Shown here: positions 19,335 through 32,149 of the stretch, one piece after another
Layout: every line of letters begins with the position of its first letter
Position numbering within the stretch: position 1 is the first letter of the stretch
Origin: Chelydra serpentina
Lineage: Eukaryota > Chordata > Testudines > Chelydridae
Length of the DNA: 64,000 nt
Direction of reading: 5' to 3'
Assembly (NCBI GenBank): GCA_037349315.1
Contig: JBAIAC010000027.1
Location: forward strand, 20,438,501 to 20,502,500
Notes under the pieces: generated by a model
The model's input: only the letters and a program-made list of their open reading frames with translations
Database searches by the model: none
What the model was told of the DNA's origin: nothing
Program-made: the position numbers and the translations under genes

Positions 19335-22157
19335 GATCCCTTCCTTCTTTGGTGCTACTATGATTGGGCTCTGCTGAGGTCAATAAGAATGTGACGGATG
19401 ATTAGAAGGGAGGGTCTTTCTAGAATTCCTCAAGGCGGAAGGATGTATGTGCTTCTTACTACTTTTTGGACGGCTGTTGATCATTCTATGGCTCACAGAC
19501 AAAGCCCACAAGTCTTACATGGCAAAGGCAATGAATACAGAAATTTCCTATTACTGGTGAGTAACCTTATTTTTCCTGATGCCCAGTCCCAGGCACAAAC
19601 CTCTAGCCCTCATCTCTCAATATTGCCGTGGCTTCGCATCCTCCTTAGAGTGACATTTACTGTAATCGTCGTTATAACCGTTCATGGGGTGGATGAACAG
19701 TTCTGTTTCACGATTCACAGTTCTCACAGCTTGCATTGTCTTTTGCATTAAGACATACGGTGATGATTGGTCGATGAAAGATTAAATTAACCTTAGAAGT
19801 CAATAATTTCTTCCCAAGCAGCATGACACCAGAACTGAAACCCCTGATATCTTCTCCACAATCTACAATATCTTCTTATCCCATTTTAGCTGCATGGGTT
19901 CTTCTTGCCATGCCCACCCAGTTGTTTGTTTTGGAGATCTTTACCTGGGGTAAGTTAAAATGCAATGGCTGTACATGTCCCAGGTACAGTGCCCACCTCC
20001 CTCTGCAGTGTTTTTAAGATTCTGTTAAGCCCTGCAAACTTACTGGTATTTCTCGCTCTTGAGACATGCATGCACACACACCATCATCATCTTCATATGG
20101 AGAGAGCAGGATTTGCCTCAAGTGAATCTGACCGGCAGTCTCTTCTGACCTCCACCAGATATTTTCCAACACTTGCCACTGGCTTGAGGAGCCCTCTGCC
20201 CCAACTGGCATGAAACAGAAGCACGAGCAGTGTCCCAACTCTTCCACAGTGCCGTTGCAGATACTGAGTCACCAGTGAGAAGTGGGGATTGGAAGTGCTG
20301 TTTGAAAGCCAAATGAGAATACAAGCACACTACTGCACAGCCCTTCCCAAGACACAAGCCCCCAGTGTCAGAAATCTTCCTGAGCTGCACAGGGTCCTAC
20401 CAATGGTGGGAAAAACACAGCAGCCAAAGGAAGGGTCAAAGCCCAAATACCTGTCAAGAGACTTGGTCCCTCCTCTGTTGCCCCTGTGACAGGAGGCACT
20501 TATCTCGCTTCTCTGTACCTGTCCTCCCAGTCCCCAATTTGCCTCTCCCCTTTTTTTCTCGCTCCTAAGCTCTACTAGCAACAAGAGCTGGTACCACTAG
20601 TAGCATTAATGTTCTTCCCTTAATCAGATGGTGTTCCAGATGTCCCTGGGGCTTTAAATGCTGGGACCAGGGCTCAAAGGGGGCTGCTCATAGCCACTCT
20701 GTGCTTGGGCTCTTTTGGAGGCTGACATTTTTGTTCTCCAGAAGATCAATTTTCATTTGTATCTGCAGGCCTTACAATTGTGAAGTAAAGATTCAGATTG
20801 TGAGCCAAGCATCAGCCAGTGCAGTAATATCTGCACGAGTCTTCAGGCAGCCTGAAACTGTAGCTCTGAGAGACAGGTGAATGCCCCACTCAGCTGAATG
20901 GGATGTTCACTCTGAAGCCTAATGTTGGTTATTTACAGGTCAGCAGTATTCACTATTTCGCTGCTGATCAAAGCAGGCAAGTTAGAAGAGGGACAATCAT
21001 ATTATGAGTGAGTGGCTTCTCATTATGCTGTCTCAAGTACACAGAGCTTGGTTTCTGGGTGGGGCCTGGAAGAATACTTTTTTTTTTTTTTTCATTTCCA
21101 AATTGATCCTGTGGCTGGGACCTGGGGAGAAATGGTCAGGAAAGAATGGTACCTTTTTGTGTCCCTCGCTGTTGCCGTCTCTTCTTGGGGAGCAATTGTT
21201 ACAACTTAATTGGAAGGTTGTGGGTTATTCTTCATCTGCAGCAGGCCACTGTGGTCTGCTCTGGCTGCACACGCCTTCTTTCTGCTCACATTGTGTACAG
21301 GAACAGGCCTGTGCTCTTTTTGCTCCTACTGTATAAGGTCATCATGGCTGTGCTGCTGAGAGCTCTCATGCTTCATAAGAGTCTTCTTGGATGCTCCTTC
21401 GAGGCGAGAACTGCAGGCAGAGCAGAGCAGCTCGACTTTCCAAAGATGAGGGAGGGCACCCCCTTAGTATCAAAAGAGCACTCCACTCCCAGGCATGCTG
21501 TTAATCATTCCGAGATTTATTCAGCACTCCATGGAGGAAAACCTTTTCTGAGACTGTGTTAACTTGGACAGCTGTTTGTGTGTGTTTGCCTTTTGCTGCT
21601 TATTTAAAGAGAGACACTTAAATCTGAGAAGTTGTCCTTTACACCTAAATAGAGAGCCCCTCCCTGCCTCCCCCCCCCCACACCCCCTCTCCTGCCCTTA
21701 CTCCTAAATGTCCCTTCCACACCCAGTCTGCTTTACTCCTGTGTGATTAGAGAGAGACAGCTGTGTGACCGTAACTGAACCGTCCTGTCGTCTCCTTTTA
21801 TTTAATAGATTATCGTTTTACAGGGAACTCCTGTGGGACCGTATCTTTCTCATGGCTTGGCTCCGGTGAGGCCCCTAATACTGTGGTGTGCCATGCGGCT
21901 TGGTTGAAAATGTTTTTCTGGGAGTTTGCATAACCTTTAGCAAGCCATTTTTAGAAAAGAATTAAGGAGAAACGAGGAGCATTACTAAGAGGATTTGCCC
22001 TGGAACTTACTTAGTGTTTCCAACTCATTTGCGATGGCGCAGGATTCCATAGTCGACGTTCATTTCCTTTTTGGAATGAAATGAGACCTGAGAAATCTCC
22101 GTGCAGCCACCGGCTCGACCAGAACAATTCTTTGTCTAATGGTAGATTTGCTATTCA

Positions 22158-22252
22158 AAGAAGACAAAGGGCCCTGTGGTACCTTATAGACTAACAGAGG
22201 TATTGAAGCATAAGCTTTCGTGGGTGAATACCCACTTCTTCAGATGCAAGCA
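22158..22252. repeat. Penelope-like palindrome-arm fragment
   Basis: GGTACCTTATAGACTAACAG, AGCATAAGCTTTCGTGGG and CCCACTTCTTCAGATGC match one arm of the 6739-6973 element. On the minus strand the core reads CTGAAGA instead of CTGATGA, so the ribozyme-like motif is broken. Confidence 0.75.
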
Positions 22253-22739
22253 GTGGAAATGTCCAGAGGCAGATACTTGCTGCCTCTGATACTTGCTATT
22301 CAAAGTCCGCTAAGCTTGTAATTTTTGTGGGGTTGTGCCTGGCAGTTTTGAGACCTCTGCCGTGCGTGCATGTATGTATGAGAGAGAGCTATTTTAGAAA
22401 TCCCGCTGCAATTCTGCCTTGGTTGTGATCCTGCTTGTGGCTCTGGGTCTTTGCTGTCACACTGATGGAGAGAGAGCTATTCTGCTTGCTCTGAGTTTTG
22501 TCTCGTGTGTTTCCCATGCTGGATACAGATGCATTTTGACCTTGCAGCCACAGTCCCCTGCTCCGGCCTGCTGTCATGATTGATTTGGATGTGTGTCTCT
22601 TCCACGTGACCTGTATGTAGGGCTGGTTTCGGGCGATGGCCACCATGTTTTTACCTTTTGTATCATTTTTATTTCAGCAGAATAGTTGGGTCATGGCTGC
22701 TTCCATGCCCACTAGTTACTCCCTTCTCTGTCCCCTCAG

Positions 22740-22829
22740 CCAGCCAATCAGCACCCTCCATTCCCCACCATCTCGCCTGGCCCCCAGAGCCACTGGCGCT
22801 GATTGGCTGGAGAGAATGGAACGTTCCAT
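22740..22829. repeat. inverted CCAAT pair and 14-bp palindrome
   Basis: CCAGCCAATCAGC (22740-22752) and its exact complement (22798-22810) are followed by the perfect palindrome ATGGAACGTTCCAT (22816-22829). It is either a folded repeat or a cis-element with two opposed CCAAT boxes. No function is shown. Confidence 0.5.
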
Positions 22830-25800
22830 GACATTTCCAGAAGGGGATTTCTGTCCATTCCACGCCATTTATCATGTATGCGAATTCTGCAAGGTGCCGA
22901 GTACCTCTGCTCCCACTGACGTCAATGGGATTTAAGGTTCTCAGCACCTGGCAGGCTTTGGCCCTCAGTAGTTTAGACTAAGTGAACACATGCTGGTAGA
23001 GTTAGTCTACGATTCGAGGCTGCCACCTTGTTCAGGTTGCCCTCACAGTTCTGATGTCTAAACTACTTGGAAAAGGACCCTGACACCGCAAATGGAATGC
23101 TGATAGACTAGAACTTGGAGCAAGGAGGGGTGGGAGTCAGGACTCCTGGGTTCTCCCACTAGCTCGCTGTGTAACCCAGAGAACATCTCTTAGGCCAAAA
23201 GTTTTAAGTGTCCACTAATTCTGATGCCTTCATTTTTGTGTCCAGCATGAAATGTCTTCGTACTGATTCCCAAAAGTCACTGCGGAGGCTCAGCTCTTTT
23301 GAAATCTCATGGGGGGGGCGGGCGGAGGTTGTCAAACCACAGAAAGAGCAATTTACACAGAGCTGGAGAATACTGCTTCCACACGCTTCCTGTAGCACAT
23401 GCTAATGAAGTGGACAGGAAGCAAATGCATGCGACTTTGGCAACCCAGCAGCATGCTGGCCAGGTTCTACTCACGCTGCACCAGGGCAAGGAGTTTTAGG
23501 CAAAATATTTCCTAGCCTGTTTCCTGTGACTTCCTGCCTGGACCCTTCACTGCAGGGTGGTGATTTCTACACCTGTAGCCTTGGCCATTCCTTATTCTGC
23601 TTCGGGTATACCTGTAGCTTTCACAGTGCTCCTGGCATGCTGAGACCCCATGTACACTATGGGTATAAATAACAGAGTCGGCGGCCTGCCTTGACTCGGG
23701 TAGAATAGTGTTAAAAGTGCTGCTGTGTTCTGGGCCCAACCGTGAACTCACATCGGACTATAACTCAGTTCTGAGGATGCTGTTAAGTTTTGATTACATT
23801 ACAGTTCTTCACTATGTCGTAACCCTGTCCCTTGGCTCAGTTGTTATACGTGTTGCATAAATGGAGCCTGAGTCACATAAGATTTCTACTCTCTTCCCTT
23901 TCAGGGTTTCAGAGTTGTTTGCACCATTGCCTGAAAAGAGGAACTGATGTGCAACATCTCTCCTTCATAAAAGGGGGAGGCATGCAATGGTTATGAAAGC
24001 TGCCCCACTGCAGAGGAGCTGATGTCACCCAGTCTGCCGGGGCTCTCAGGCAGGTTACTGCAGTGTGGAGCAGACCTTTCACTCCCAGATTTCCCCCTGC
24101 GACGGTGTTCGCAGGAAGCTGACTGAGATTTTGTCTAGTTGTGCCAGGGTTCCTGTCCACATGCCAGAAGCTCATGGTCCCATGGGCACCAACTTTATAT
24201 AATTTTTGGTGGTGCCCAGAACGGGTCCAAGCAGAGCCGTCCTGTCCATAGGACGGACCGGGACAACCGCCCCGGGCCCCGCGCTTCAGGGGGATGCGGG
24301 GTCCAGGGCAGCCCGGGAGGTTAGCAGGGGGCCTGGCGCTGGCAGCAACGAGCGACCTGGCCCCAGCCCCAGCCTGCCTCACCAGCTCCCAGTGTCTCTC
24401 GGGGGTGGAAGCTGGGAAGAGGATGGAATGGGGGCAGGAAAGGGGCGGGCTGGGGCCGGGTCACTCGCCGCTGCCAGCGTCAGACCCCTCGCTAAGCCTC
24501 CAGGCCATCCTGGACCCCACGTCCCCCTGAAGCACGGTAAACCCAAACGTTGGTGGAACCAGGCCCACGTTCTTAAATATTGGTGGCGCACGGGCACCCC
24601 AGGCCCATATAACTCACTGCCTATGCATGGTCCCGTTGTAAACATCCCACTAATAAAAGCGCCGAGCAGCTCCAGTTCCATCCCAGTGCTGAGGGGCCCG
24701 TGAGCACTCAGAAAGACTTGGGCGTCTCAGACGCAAGCACAAATGCCCCTCCGCATTAATGTCTAATATTCAACAGCCCGGTCAGGAGAGATGCTCCCAG
24801 GGAGCTCAGTCTGTCAGTCAGTCTGACACGCATTTGGAGTTGCCCTGGGGAGTGAAGCATCTTCTAGCAAATATGACAGGATTAAAGATGGAACAAGGAG
24901 CTTCCTGGTCCACAGAGCTAGGCAGGGAACTCTCCCAGAATGGAAGCAGTGGCTGTGAAGGGAGGCAGCTGGAGGAGCTGTACATCAATGAGCAAAGCAA
25001 GGCACCTTCCTGCCACTCCCGAAAAGTAAGGCAGTGGAGCAGGCGTCCTTTCATTAGTCTTAGGGGAAGGTGCTACTACGCGGGGGATTTATTCATGATC
25101 TGGCAGTGCCTGAAATAGCCACCTGCTCTTTGCAGTGTGGTAGCTTGCAATTGAGATGGCTGGCTGATGGCCTGCAGTGAGGGAGTCGGACGTGTGTCTA
25201 GTGAGAGGAGGCTTATTTTGCTTTTAAGACCGAACGGGATCTGCTCTGAGATACCTCAGCCTTTTTTGACCTGGTTTTGCAGCACTAATCACTAGGGCTA
25301 GATTTGTACCACTGTTGCTAGCCGTGAGCACGGTGCTGTCCTGGGGCTACATCCTTTGAGATGCCCCTTCCGCCTGCTCCACAGCTAGCAACTCCAGCCC
25401 CTTTGCCGCCTCACTGCAAGTGCCACAAAGCATTGGCCAGACGTGAAGCATTGTCCTGTGGGCAGACAGCATTTTGAAATGCGTGTGCCTCTTGAACTTG
25501 GGTGGCTGCAATAAAACCACTCTCCTCCCAAGCTCTGTATCCTGAGATGTCCTCCCCATGGTCTGGTGGTGATGCTTTGAGCTGGGATCAGTTCTTTGCA
25601 GAACTGGCAACGGCAGCTGTATCGCTTCCCCACAACAGTCAGCTCCTGCCTCCTGCCAAGTGTCTGGCTTTGGAACTCTCCGAGGATGTAGCTGGAGTCT
25701 AGAAGGGAAGTACTGAGAAGAGATGAATACTGGTAACGTCCAGCGGTTTTGAGGGCCTCTGAATGCATTTGGCATCGAGGTGGGATGCTGGGTTGAATGG

Positions 25801-26687
25801 GAAACCGGCAGTGTGTGCAGGAGACAGCTGCAGTGAAAGAGCAAATGTAGCCGCAGCCTGACTGAAAGGAGCAGAACGCGTAAACCCTGATGCACCAAAC
25901 CTCGTGATTCCGTAGGTAATTAAAGGCAGAGAGTATGTACATCATAGGCTTTAGCTTCACCTGAAGGTCAGGCTTCCACAAGCTTTTTATTGCCTTACAT
26001 GATGTAATTGACTGCTTCTGCCGATGTTGGTCCTGTCTCTTTCTCCAGACTGAAGGCCTGGCCGATGGTCTCTGTCTCACCCTGAAATTAGGTCTTTGGA
26101 GGTGAGATGATAGAAATATGTAGAATAACAAAGGCCACATCATGGACCTTGCTCTGAAGCCTCAGATGCTGGTCGCTGCCAGAGAATCGCTGGTCGTGCT
26201 GTGTTCAAACATCAGAGTGGTCGATCAGCATTGTTCTCCTGAAGCAGGTTTGTTAGGAGTCACTTCAGAGGCTCCTGGTTCCTCTCAAGGCTTCTCCTCC
26301 AGGAGCTCTGTTGGAAGGTGCGGCAATTATATGAACATCCACTTGTTACCTTGCTTCTGTGAATCTGGGGAGTTGCGTGCGGTGTCACTTCAGGGTGGAG
26401 GTGAGTTGCCAGTTCTGCGTTGTCTTCCCCACGTTGCTGATCTGTTAGGGGATTTTACTTTAAAGGAAAATTCTTTCTTCATTTAACAGGAAAACCCAGT
26501 GGGAACCAGCCCTGGAATTTTTAGCTTGGAATTTAGCTTCCAAATTGGCCCAAGGACACTTGTCGTGCTGTAGGAATGGATGCCTTAGTGAGGCACAAGA
26601 TGGGAGGCACTGATTCCCCTCCTCACTTTTCTCCACACATCAGCAGACTGGAGAGGCCAATGCTCCAGGGGCTTCGGTCTGTGATCT

Positions 26688-26871
26688 TCATAGAATCATA
26701 GAATCTCAGGGTTGGAAGGGACCTTAGTAGGTCATCTAGTCCAACCCCCTGCTCAAAGCAGGACCAATCCCCAATTTTTGCCCCAGATCCCCAAATGGCC
26801 CCCTCAAGGATTGAACTCACAACCCTGGGTTTAGCAGGCCAATGCTCAAACCACTGAGCTATCCTCCCTCT
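26688..26871 (-). mobile_element. tRNA-derived SINE with CR1 3' tail
   Basis: Read on the minus strand, the element starts with a tRNA-like head: A box TAGCTCAGTGG at 26861-26851 and B box GAGTTCAATCC at 26818-26808. A short linker follows, and then it joins the CR1 3' UTR end (TGGTCCTGCTTTGAGCAGG...) and octamer tail. This is the architecture of the tortoise Pol III/SINE, which borrows the CR1 3' end for retrotransposition. It is not a functional tRNA, since there is no acceptor stem or anticodon arm. It is strong support for turtle origin. Confidence 0.88.
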
Positions 26872-28687
26872 CCCCCCCCCGCGATGTGGCCTTGGGGCTT
26901 TGCCAAGAGATTTGATGGGTGTGTGACTGTGCAGAACTCTGTCTGCACTTAGTGGGCAGTTCCTGTGCCCTGCTTCCCCTGGGAATACACTCAGCATTTT
27001 CTTTGGTAGAGACACTATTGCGGGGGGGGGGGGGGCATGTGGGAGGGGCTGGTGGGATAAAGTGTGCCTTCCTGTGTGTTGCTGCCGATAATTGCCTCTC
27101 CGGAACCAGCTTCACACAGAGCTGCTGGAGCAGGAAGTGCTTTACAATGCTGCTCTTTCAGGGGAGTGCTGAAAGGTCCCAGCCCCTTGCAGCTCCAGGA
27201 AACTCTTGGCCTTAAGAATGCTGAGGCCCAGGCACGTTCTTCCTTAGCCTTCCGGGAAAGAGCGCGCCTCTTGAACTGCCTTGGAGGCGAGGAAAGGAGG
27301 CTCCCTGTGCCCCAGACTCCCTGGCTTTTGCTTTCCGCAGCCAGAGACCTCATTCACCAAAGCACAGCTGCACCGAGGAGTCCCTTTAGGCAAAGCTCTC
27401 TCAGTGACACTGTCTGCCAGCTGCGCGTGTGGCCTCAGTCAGACAGGAGCCCTGCTACTTGTGTTGCTGAGGAAATGAAAAAGGGTGCGCTGAACAGAGG
27501 TGGTGGCTGGACAGCTTCCCGCTTAATCCCACTGGGTCAGAGAGAAACCTACCGTTCCCTAGATTTTTGTGCTCCAAGCAGCCCTAGTTCCTAGCGCCCC
27601 CTATTGGATCTGGTGGCAGGATCAGAGAAAGGGCACGGCATTTAAATGACAAAGCCTGGTATGATTTTGCTTAAAACTCGCTGCCAGCAGTAGCACATTG
27701 GCAACAGTGAGATTACAGTACTGTGGTCTGGAGGCTGCAGTCAGGGTTGAGATTTCACTCTCAACTCTATTTTCAGGTACTTGATGATTACCTTTTGGTC
27801 TGACATTTCTCCTGCTCAGCCCAGTTTGAACTATTTTTGGGGGGGGATGCGAAGAAACTCGGTTCAGCCATATTTGAGTTAGCGGAGCCGCTCTCTACCC
27901 CACACCCCCCTAGTCCTACGCTCTGCCTTCTCCCCTCTTGAGTACTTCTCTCCCCCCTGCAACTGCATGCCTTTTTATCACGCTGCCCTCTACAGTTAAA
28001 GCACCTTCCTCTTCCTGGGTGAAATGTGTCCATTGGGAGGCCGTGGGAGCTGCAGGTCATCCTCACCTTTGGAAATCTGGCTATTTATTTAGGTGCCTAG
28101 ATATGGATTTATAAACAAATGCCAGCAATACTTGCAGCTCAGAGCTTGGAACGAATGTAAAGTTTAATGATCAAATTATTAGATAAAGGCCCTTGTCTGT
28201 CTATTTGAAATAACCCAACCAAAACCCTGGGCACACTCTTACCTCACACTTCGGGGAAACATCGAGCATGATCCACTCTTGAGGGCCCATTCTTTCAGCT
28301 TCATCTAAAGCATCTGGTGCTGCTGGCCACTGTCACAATCGGGGTACTGAGCTGGGGAGCCCCTGGTATGATCCAGTCCGATGTTAACTAGTTCCCTCCC
28401 ATCACCTGTCCACTGAACTGCTCCAAAGGGAGCTCAGTGTAGCTTGAGCGTGTTAACACTGAGCCACGCTGAAAGATGCTCGAGGGAGGAATGGGTGGGT
28501 AGGCTATGGAGCCCTGAGGGGAGGCAGAAGGGAACAGTGACCACACGGTGAAGGGCAGGGCATCCCTGGAGCCGGGCAGGTGCTTCTGAAGGCTGTCTGA
28601 GTGGCTGCCCAGGTCCCACAAATGCTGCAGGTTTAAAGGCACCCTAAACATTTTGACAATGTATTGCATGGGGGAATTGGGTGACAT

Positions 28688-28758
28688 TCTGCGACCTGTG
28701 TTCTATAGGAGGTCAGACGAGATGATCTAATGATCCCTTAAAATCTACGAATCCATGA
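28688..28758 (+). mobile_element. old CR1/L3-like 3'-end fragment
   Basis: CCTGTGTTCTATAGGAGGTC, then AGATGATCTAATGATCCCTT and AAATCTACGAATCCATGA follow the 3' end of old CR1/L3-type LINEs. Confidence 0.65.
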
Positions 28759-30186
28759 TCTGTACAACCGTAAAAATCCTAAGCACTCTTTCTCCCAGGC
28801 TGTCTTTCTTGTCCTCCCTTGCTGAGGAGAACAGTCCTGACGAGCCACAGTTCACCTATGAGTGCCTTACATGAGACGCAAGAGGGAGAGAACCTTTGCA
28901 CAGTGGTGGGGTAGGGGGCATTTCAACCCTAAAAGGAATTCCTTTGCAGTCTTTGAGTAACTGTAAACGGTGGGTTAGACTGGAAACTGCTTCTCAGCTT
29001 TGACTGACGCTTTTGCTACCTGTAAATGCTAGGCTGTTGCAAGGGGCAGAGAGATGTTTGCTGTCGGCAGCACTTGGCCCAACTCTGCTTGTGCAGAAGG
29101 GTCCGTATGTCTGCTGTGCCTTGGGATGTATGTTTTGTGTAGCTGCTAAAGCCCCCAGTGCACTCTCCTCCCTCCTTTTCTGTTGTGACGAAGCCACAGT
29201 GGGGCCATCCTGAGTCTGAGGACGTTGCATTTGGGGAGGGCTGTAAGTACATCAGGCATTGGGTGGGAATTAGTCCCACCACTTTAATTGGCTGAGTCAG
29301 TAATTCTCTCCTGAGTGTGCTGAGCCAGCCTGTTTCGCCCATTGATGTACTGTGAGGTTAATGGAGGCCAAATTTAGGCTGCTAGGTAAGAGATTGAAGT
29401 CCAGGACCTCCATGGTAGCATTTTCTGAAATGCTTCCAGTTCCACACGCAGGGCCAGTTAGACAGGCAAACTGCAGGGTCTCAATGTGTGGATGAAACGA
29501 TGGTGTAAGGAGGAGGGGTTTAGATTCATTAGGACCTGGGCAAACTTGTGGGAAAGGGGGAAGTTATACAGGAAGGATGGACTCGACCTAAACAAAAATG
29601 GGACCAGATTATGGGCAGTTAAAATTTAAAAAGTCGTAGAGCAGTTTTTAAACTAAGGCTGGGGGAAAGCTGACATGTGGAGGAGCACGTAGTTCGGACA
29701 GAGGCATCCCTTAGGGGAAGATCTATTAATGGAGACTCTCTATGTCCTAGTAAGGAGGAGAGGATGGAAGATGATAAAATACGGGTAGGATCTGATGAGA
29801 AACAGTCAAATGAAAGAGAGTCCCATTCAAGTACATCACAAAATGGTAGATAGCTAAAAAGTGACAAGTTTTTCAAGTGCTTATATACAAATGCTAGAAG
29901 TCTAAATAATAAGATGGGTGAACTAGAGTGCCTTGTATTAAAGGAAGATATTGATATAATAGGCATCACAGGAACTAGGTGGAATGAGAATAATCCATGG
30001 GACACAGTAATACCAGGGTATAAAATATATCGGATGGACAGAATAGGTCGTGCTGTTGGGGGAGTGGCAATATATGTGAAAGAAAGCGTAGAATCAAATG
30101 ACGTAAAAATCTTAAATGAACCAAACTGTACCATGGAATCTCTATGGATAATAATTCCATGCTTGAATTATAAGAATATAGCAGTA

Positions 30187-30743
30187 GGGATTGTCACGGA
30201 GTGTGGGGGAGTCAGCGCCTGCACCCCTCTTCCTTGGATTCACTGGGAGCCTCAGCCAGCCAGTAGAACAGAAGGTTTATTAGAGATGCCAGGAACACAG
30301 TCCAAACAGAGCTTGTCAGTACAACCAGGACCCCTCCTGCGGGCCCTTCCGGGGGGCAGGGAGCTTAGACCCCAGCCCGGGGGCTCCCTGCATTTCACCC
30401 CACAGCTCCAAACGGGGCAGGGAGGCCAGACCCTGTCTGCCCCTCTCCCCTCCTCCCCGGCCAGCTCCAAACTCAAACTGTCCAGCCCCTCCTCTCTCCT
30501 TTGCCTCCTTCCCAGGCCAGGAGGTCACCTGATCCCTTTGTTCCAACACCTTCAGCTCCCACCTTTGCTGGGGAGGGGCCCAGATCATCAGGAGACAGGA
30601 TGTCTGCCATTCTCTGTCATCACACTGGCCCTCTAGGGTTCTGCAATCACACACCTTTAGCCCACCACCTAGAGACTTAACACATGCCTCGGGGAAACTG
30701 AGGCATAGAAACATTAAGAACAGTCCCATTCCGTCACAGGGAT
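30187..30743 (-). mobile_element. solo LTR of an endogenous retrovirus or LTR element
   Basis: A 547-bp element (30192-30738) begins TGTCACGGAG and ends CCGTCACA, i.e. TG...CA with short inverted ends. It is flanked by the 5-bp duplication GGGAT (30187-30191 and 30739-30743). A reverse-strand polyadenylation signal (TTTATT at 30276-30281) places the LTR antisense to HIP1. It has no internal retroviral genes, so it is the product of LTR-LTR recombination. It sits within the endonuclease region of the CR1/L3-like LINE, and removing it with one GGGAT restores continuity of that repeat. Confidence 0.9.
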
Positions 30744-31911
30744 CTATTACCGACCACCTGATCAGGATGGTGATAGTGACTGTGAAATGCGCAGGGAGAT
30801 TAGAGAGGCTATAAAAATAAAAAACTCAGTAATAATGGGGGATTTCAGCTATCCCCATATTGACTGGGTACATGTCACCTCAGGACGGGATGCAGAGAGA
30901 AAGTTTCTTGACACACTGCTTCTTGGAGCAGCTAGTCCTGGAACCCCCCAGACGAGAAGCAATTCTTGATTTAGTCCTAAGTGGAGCACAGGGTCTGGTC
31001 CAAGAGGTGAATGTAGCTGGACCACTTGGTAATAGTGACCATAATATATAATATAATTAAAATTAACATCCCTGTGGCAGGGGAAACACCACAGCAGCCC
31101 AACACTGTAGCATTTAATTTCAGAACGGGGGACTACACAAAAATGAGGAGGTTAGTTAAACAGAAATTAAAAGGTACAGCATCAAAAGTAAAATCCCTGC
31201 AAGCTGCATGGAACATTTTTAAAGACACCATAATAGAGGCTCAGAGTATACCCCAAATTAAAAAACATAGTAAGAGAACCAAAGAAGTGCCACTGTAGCT
31301 AAACAACAAAGTAAAAGAAGCAGTGAGGGGCAAAAAGTGGAAGTTAAATCTTAGTGAGGCAAATAGAAAGGAGCATAAACTCTGGCAAATGAAGTGCAAA
31401 AATATAATTAGGAAGTCCAAAAAAGAATGTGAAGAACAGCTAGCCAAAGACTCAAAAAGTAATAGCAAAAAAATGTTTAAGTACATCAGAAGCAGGAAGC
31501 CTGCGAAACAGCCAGTGGGGCCACTGGACAATCTGTACGAGGAAAAATTAATAAGACTGGGATTTCTCAGCTTGGAAAAGAGACAGCTAAGGGGAGATAT
31601 GATAGAGGTCTATAAAATCATGACTGGTGTAGAGAAAGTAAATAAGGAAGTGGTATTTACTCCTTTTCATAACACAAGACCTAGGGGTCACCATATGAAA
31701 TTAATAGGTTTAAAACAAACAAAAATAAGTATTTTTTCACACAACACACAGTCAGCCTGTGGAACTCTTTGCTAGAGGATGTTGTGAAGGCCAAGACTAT
31801 AACAGGGTTCAATAAAGAGCTACATAAGTTCATGGAGGATAGGTCCATCAATGGCTATTAGCCAGGATGGGCAGGGACGGAGTCCCTAGCCTTTGTTTGC
31901 CAGAAATGGGC

Positions 31912-32149
31912 TTAAATTGCAGCAAGGGAGGTTTAGGTTGAACATGAGGAAAAACTTCCTAACTATCATAGTGATTAAGCACTGGAATAAATTGCCTAGG
32001 GAGGTTGTGGAATCTCCATCATTGGGGATTTTTAAGAGCAGGTTGGACAAACACCTGTCAGGGATGGTCTAAATACTTAGTCCTGCCTTGAGTGCAGAGA
32101 ACTGGACTAGATGACCTCTCGAGATCCCTTCCAGTTCTATGATTCTATG
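31912..32149 (+). mobile_element. CR1 3' fragment nested in the older LINE
   Basis: AAATTGCAGCAAGGGAGGTT through to the octamer tail GATTCTATGATTCTATGA, encoding the CR1 ORF2 C-terminus ([18 protein letters not shown]) and 3' UTR. Flanking AATGGGC (31905-31911) and AATGAGC (32150-32156) look like a 7-bp target duplication with one change. Confidence 0.8.

Noticed and set aside
22917..22924. Consensus CRE TGACGTCA
   Set aside because: It sits in a CCCACTGACxTCAATGGGAT context that recurs as a common repeat motif (for example near 54855), so it is likely a mutated repeat and not a selected site.
24190..24700. GC-rich overlapping ORFs on both strands
   Set aside because: Composition-driven. 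The segment looks like a GC-rich interspersed repeat with GGGCACCAACTTTATATAA-type edges, but I could not define its ends well enough to annotate.
25385..26143. 252-codon minus-strand ORF
   Set aside because: No recognisable domain, odd Cys/Ser/His-rich composition, no splice or promoter context, and an overlapping frame of similar length. Judged chance.
26805..26871. A genuine tRNA gene (A and B boxes present)
   Set aside because: There is no acceptor stem or complete cloverleaf, and it is joined to a CR1 tail. It is a SINE head.
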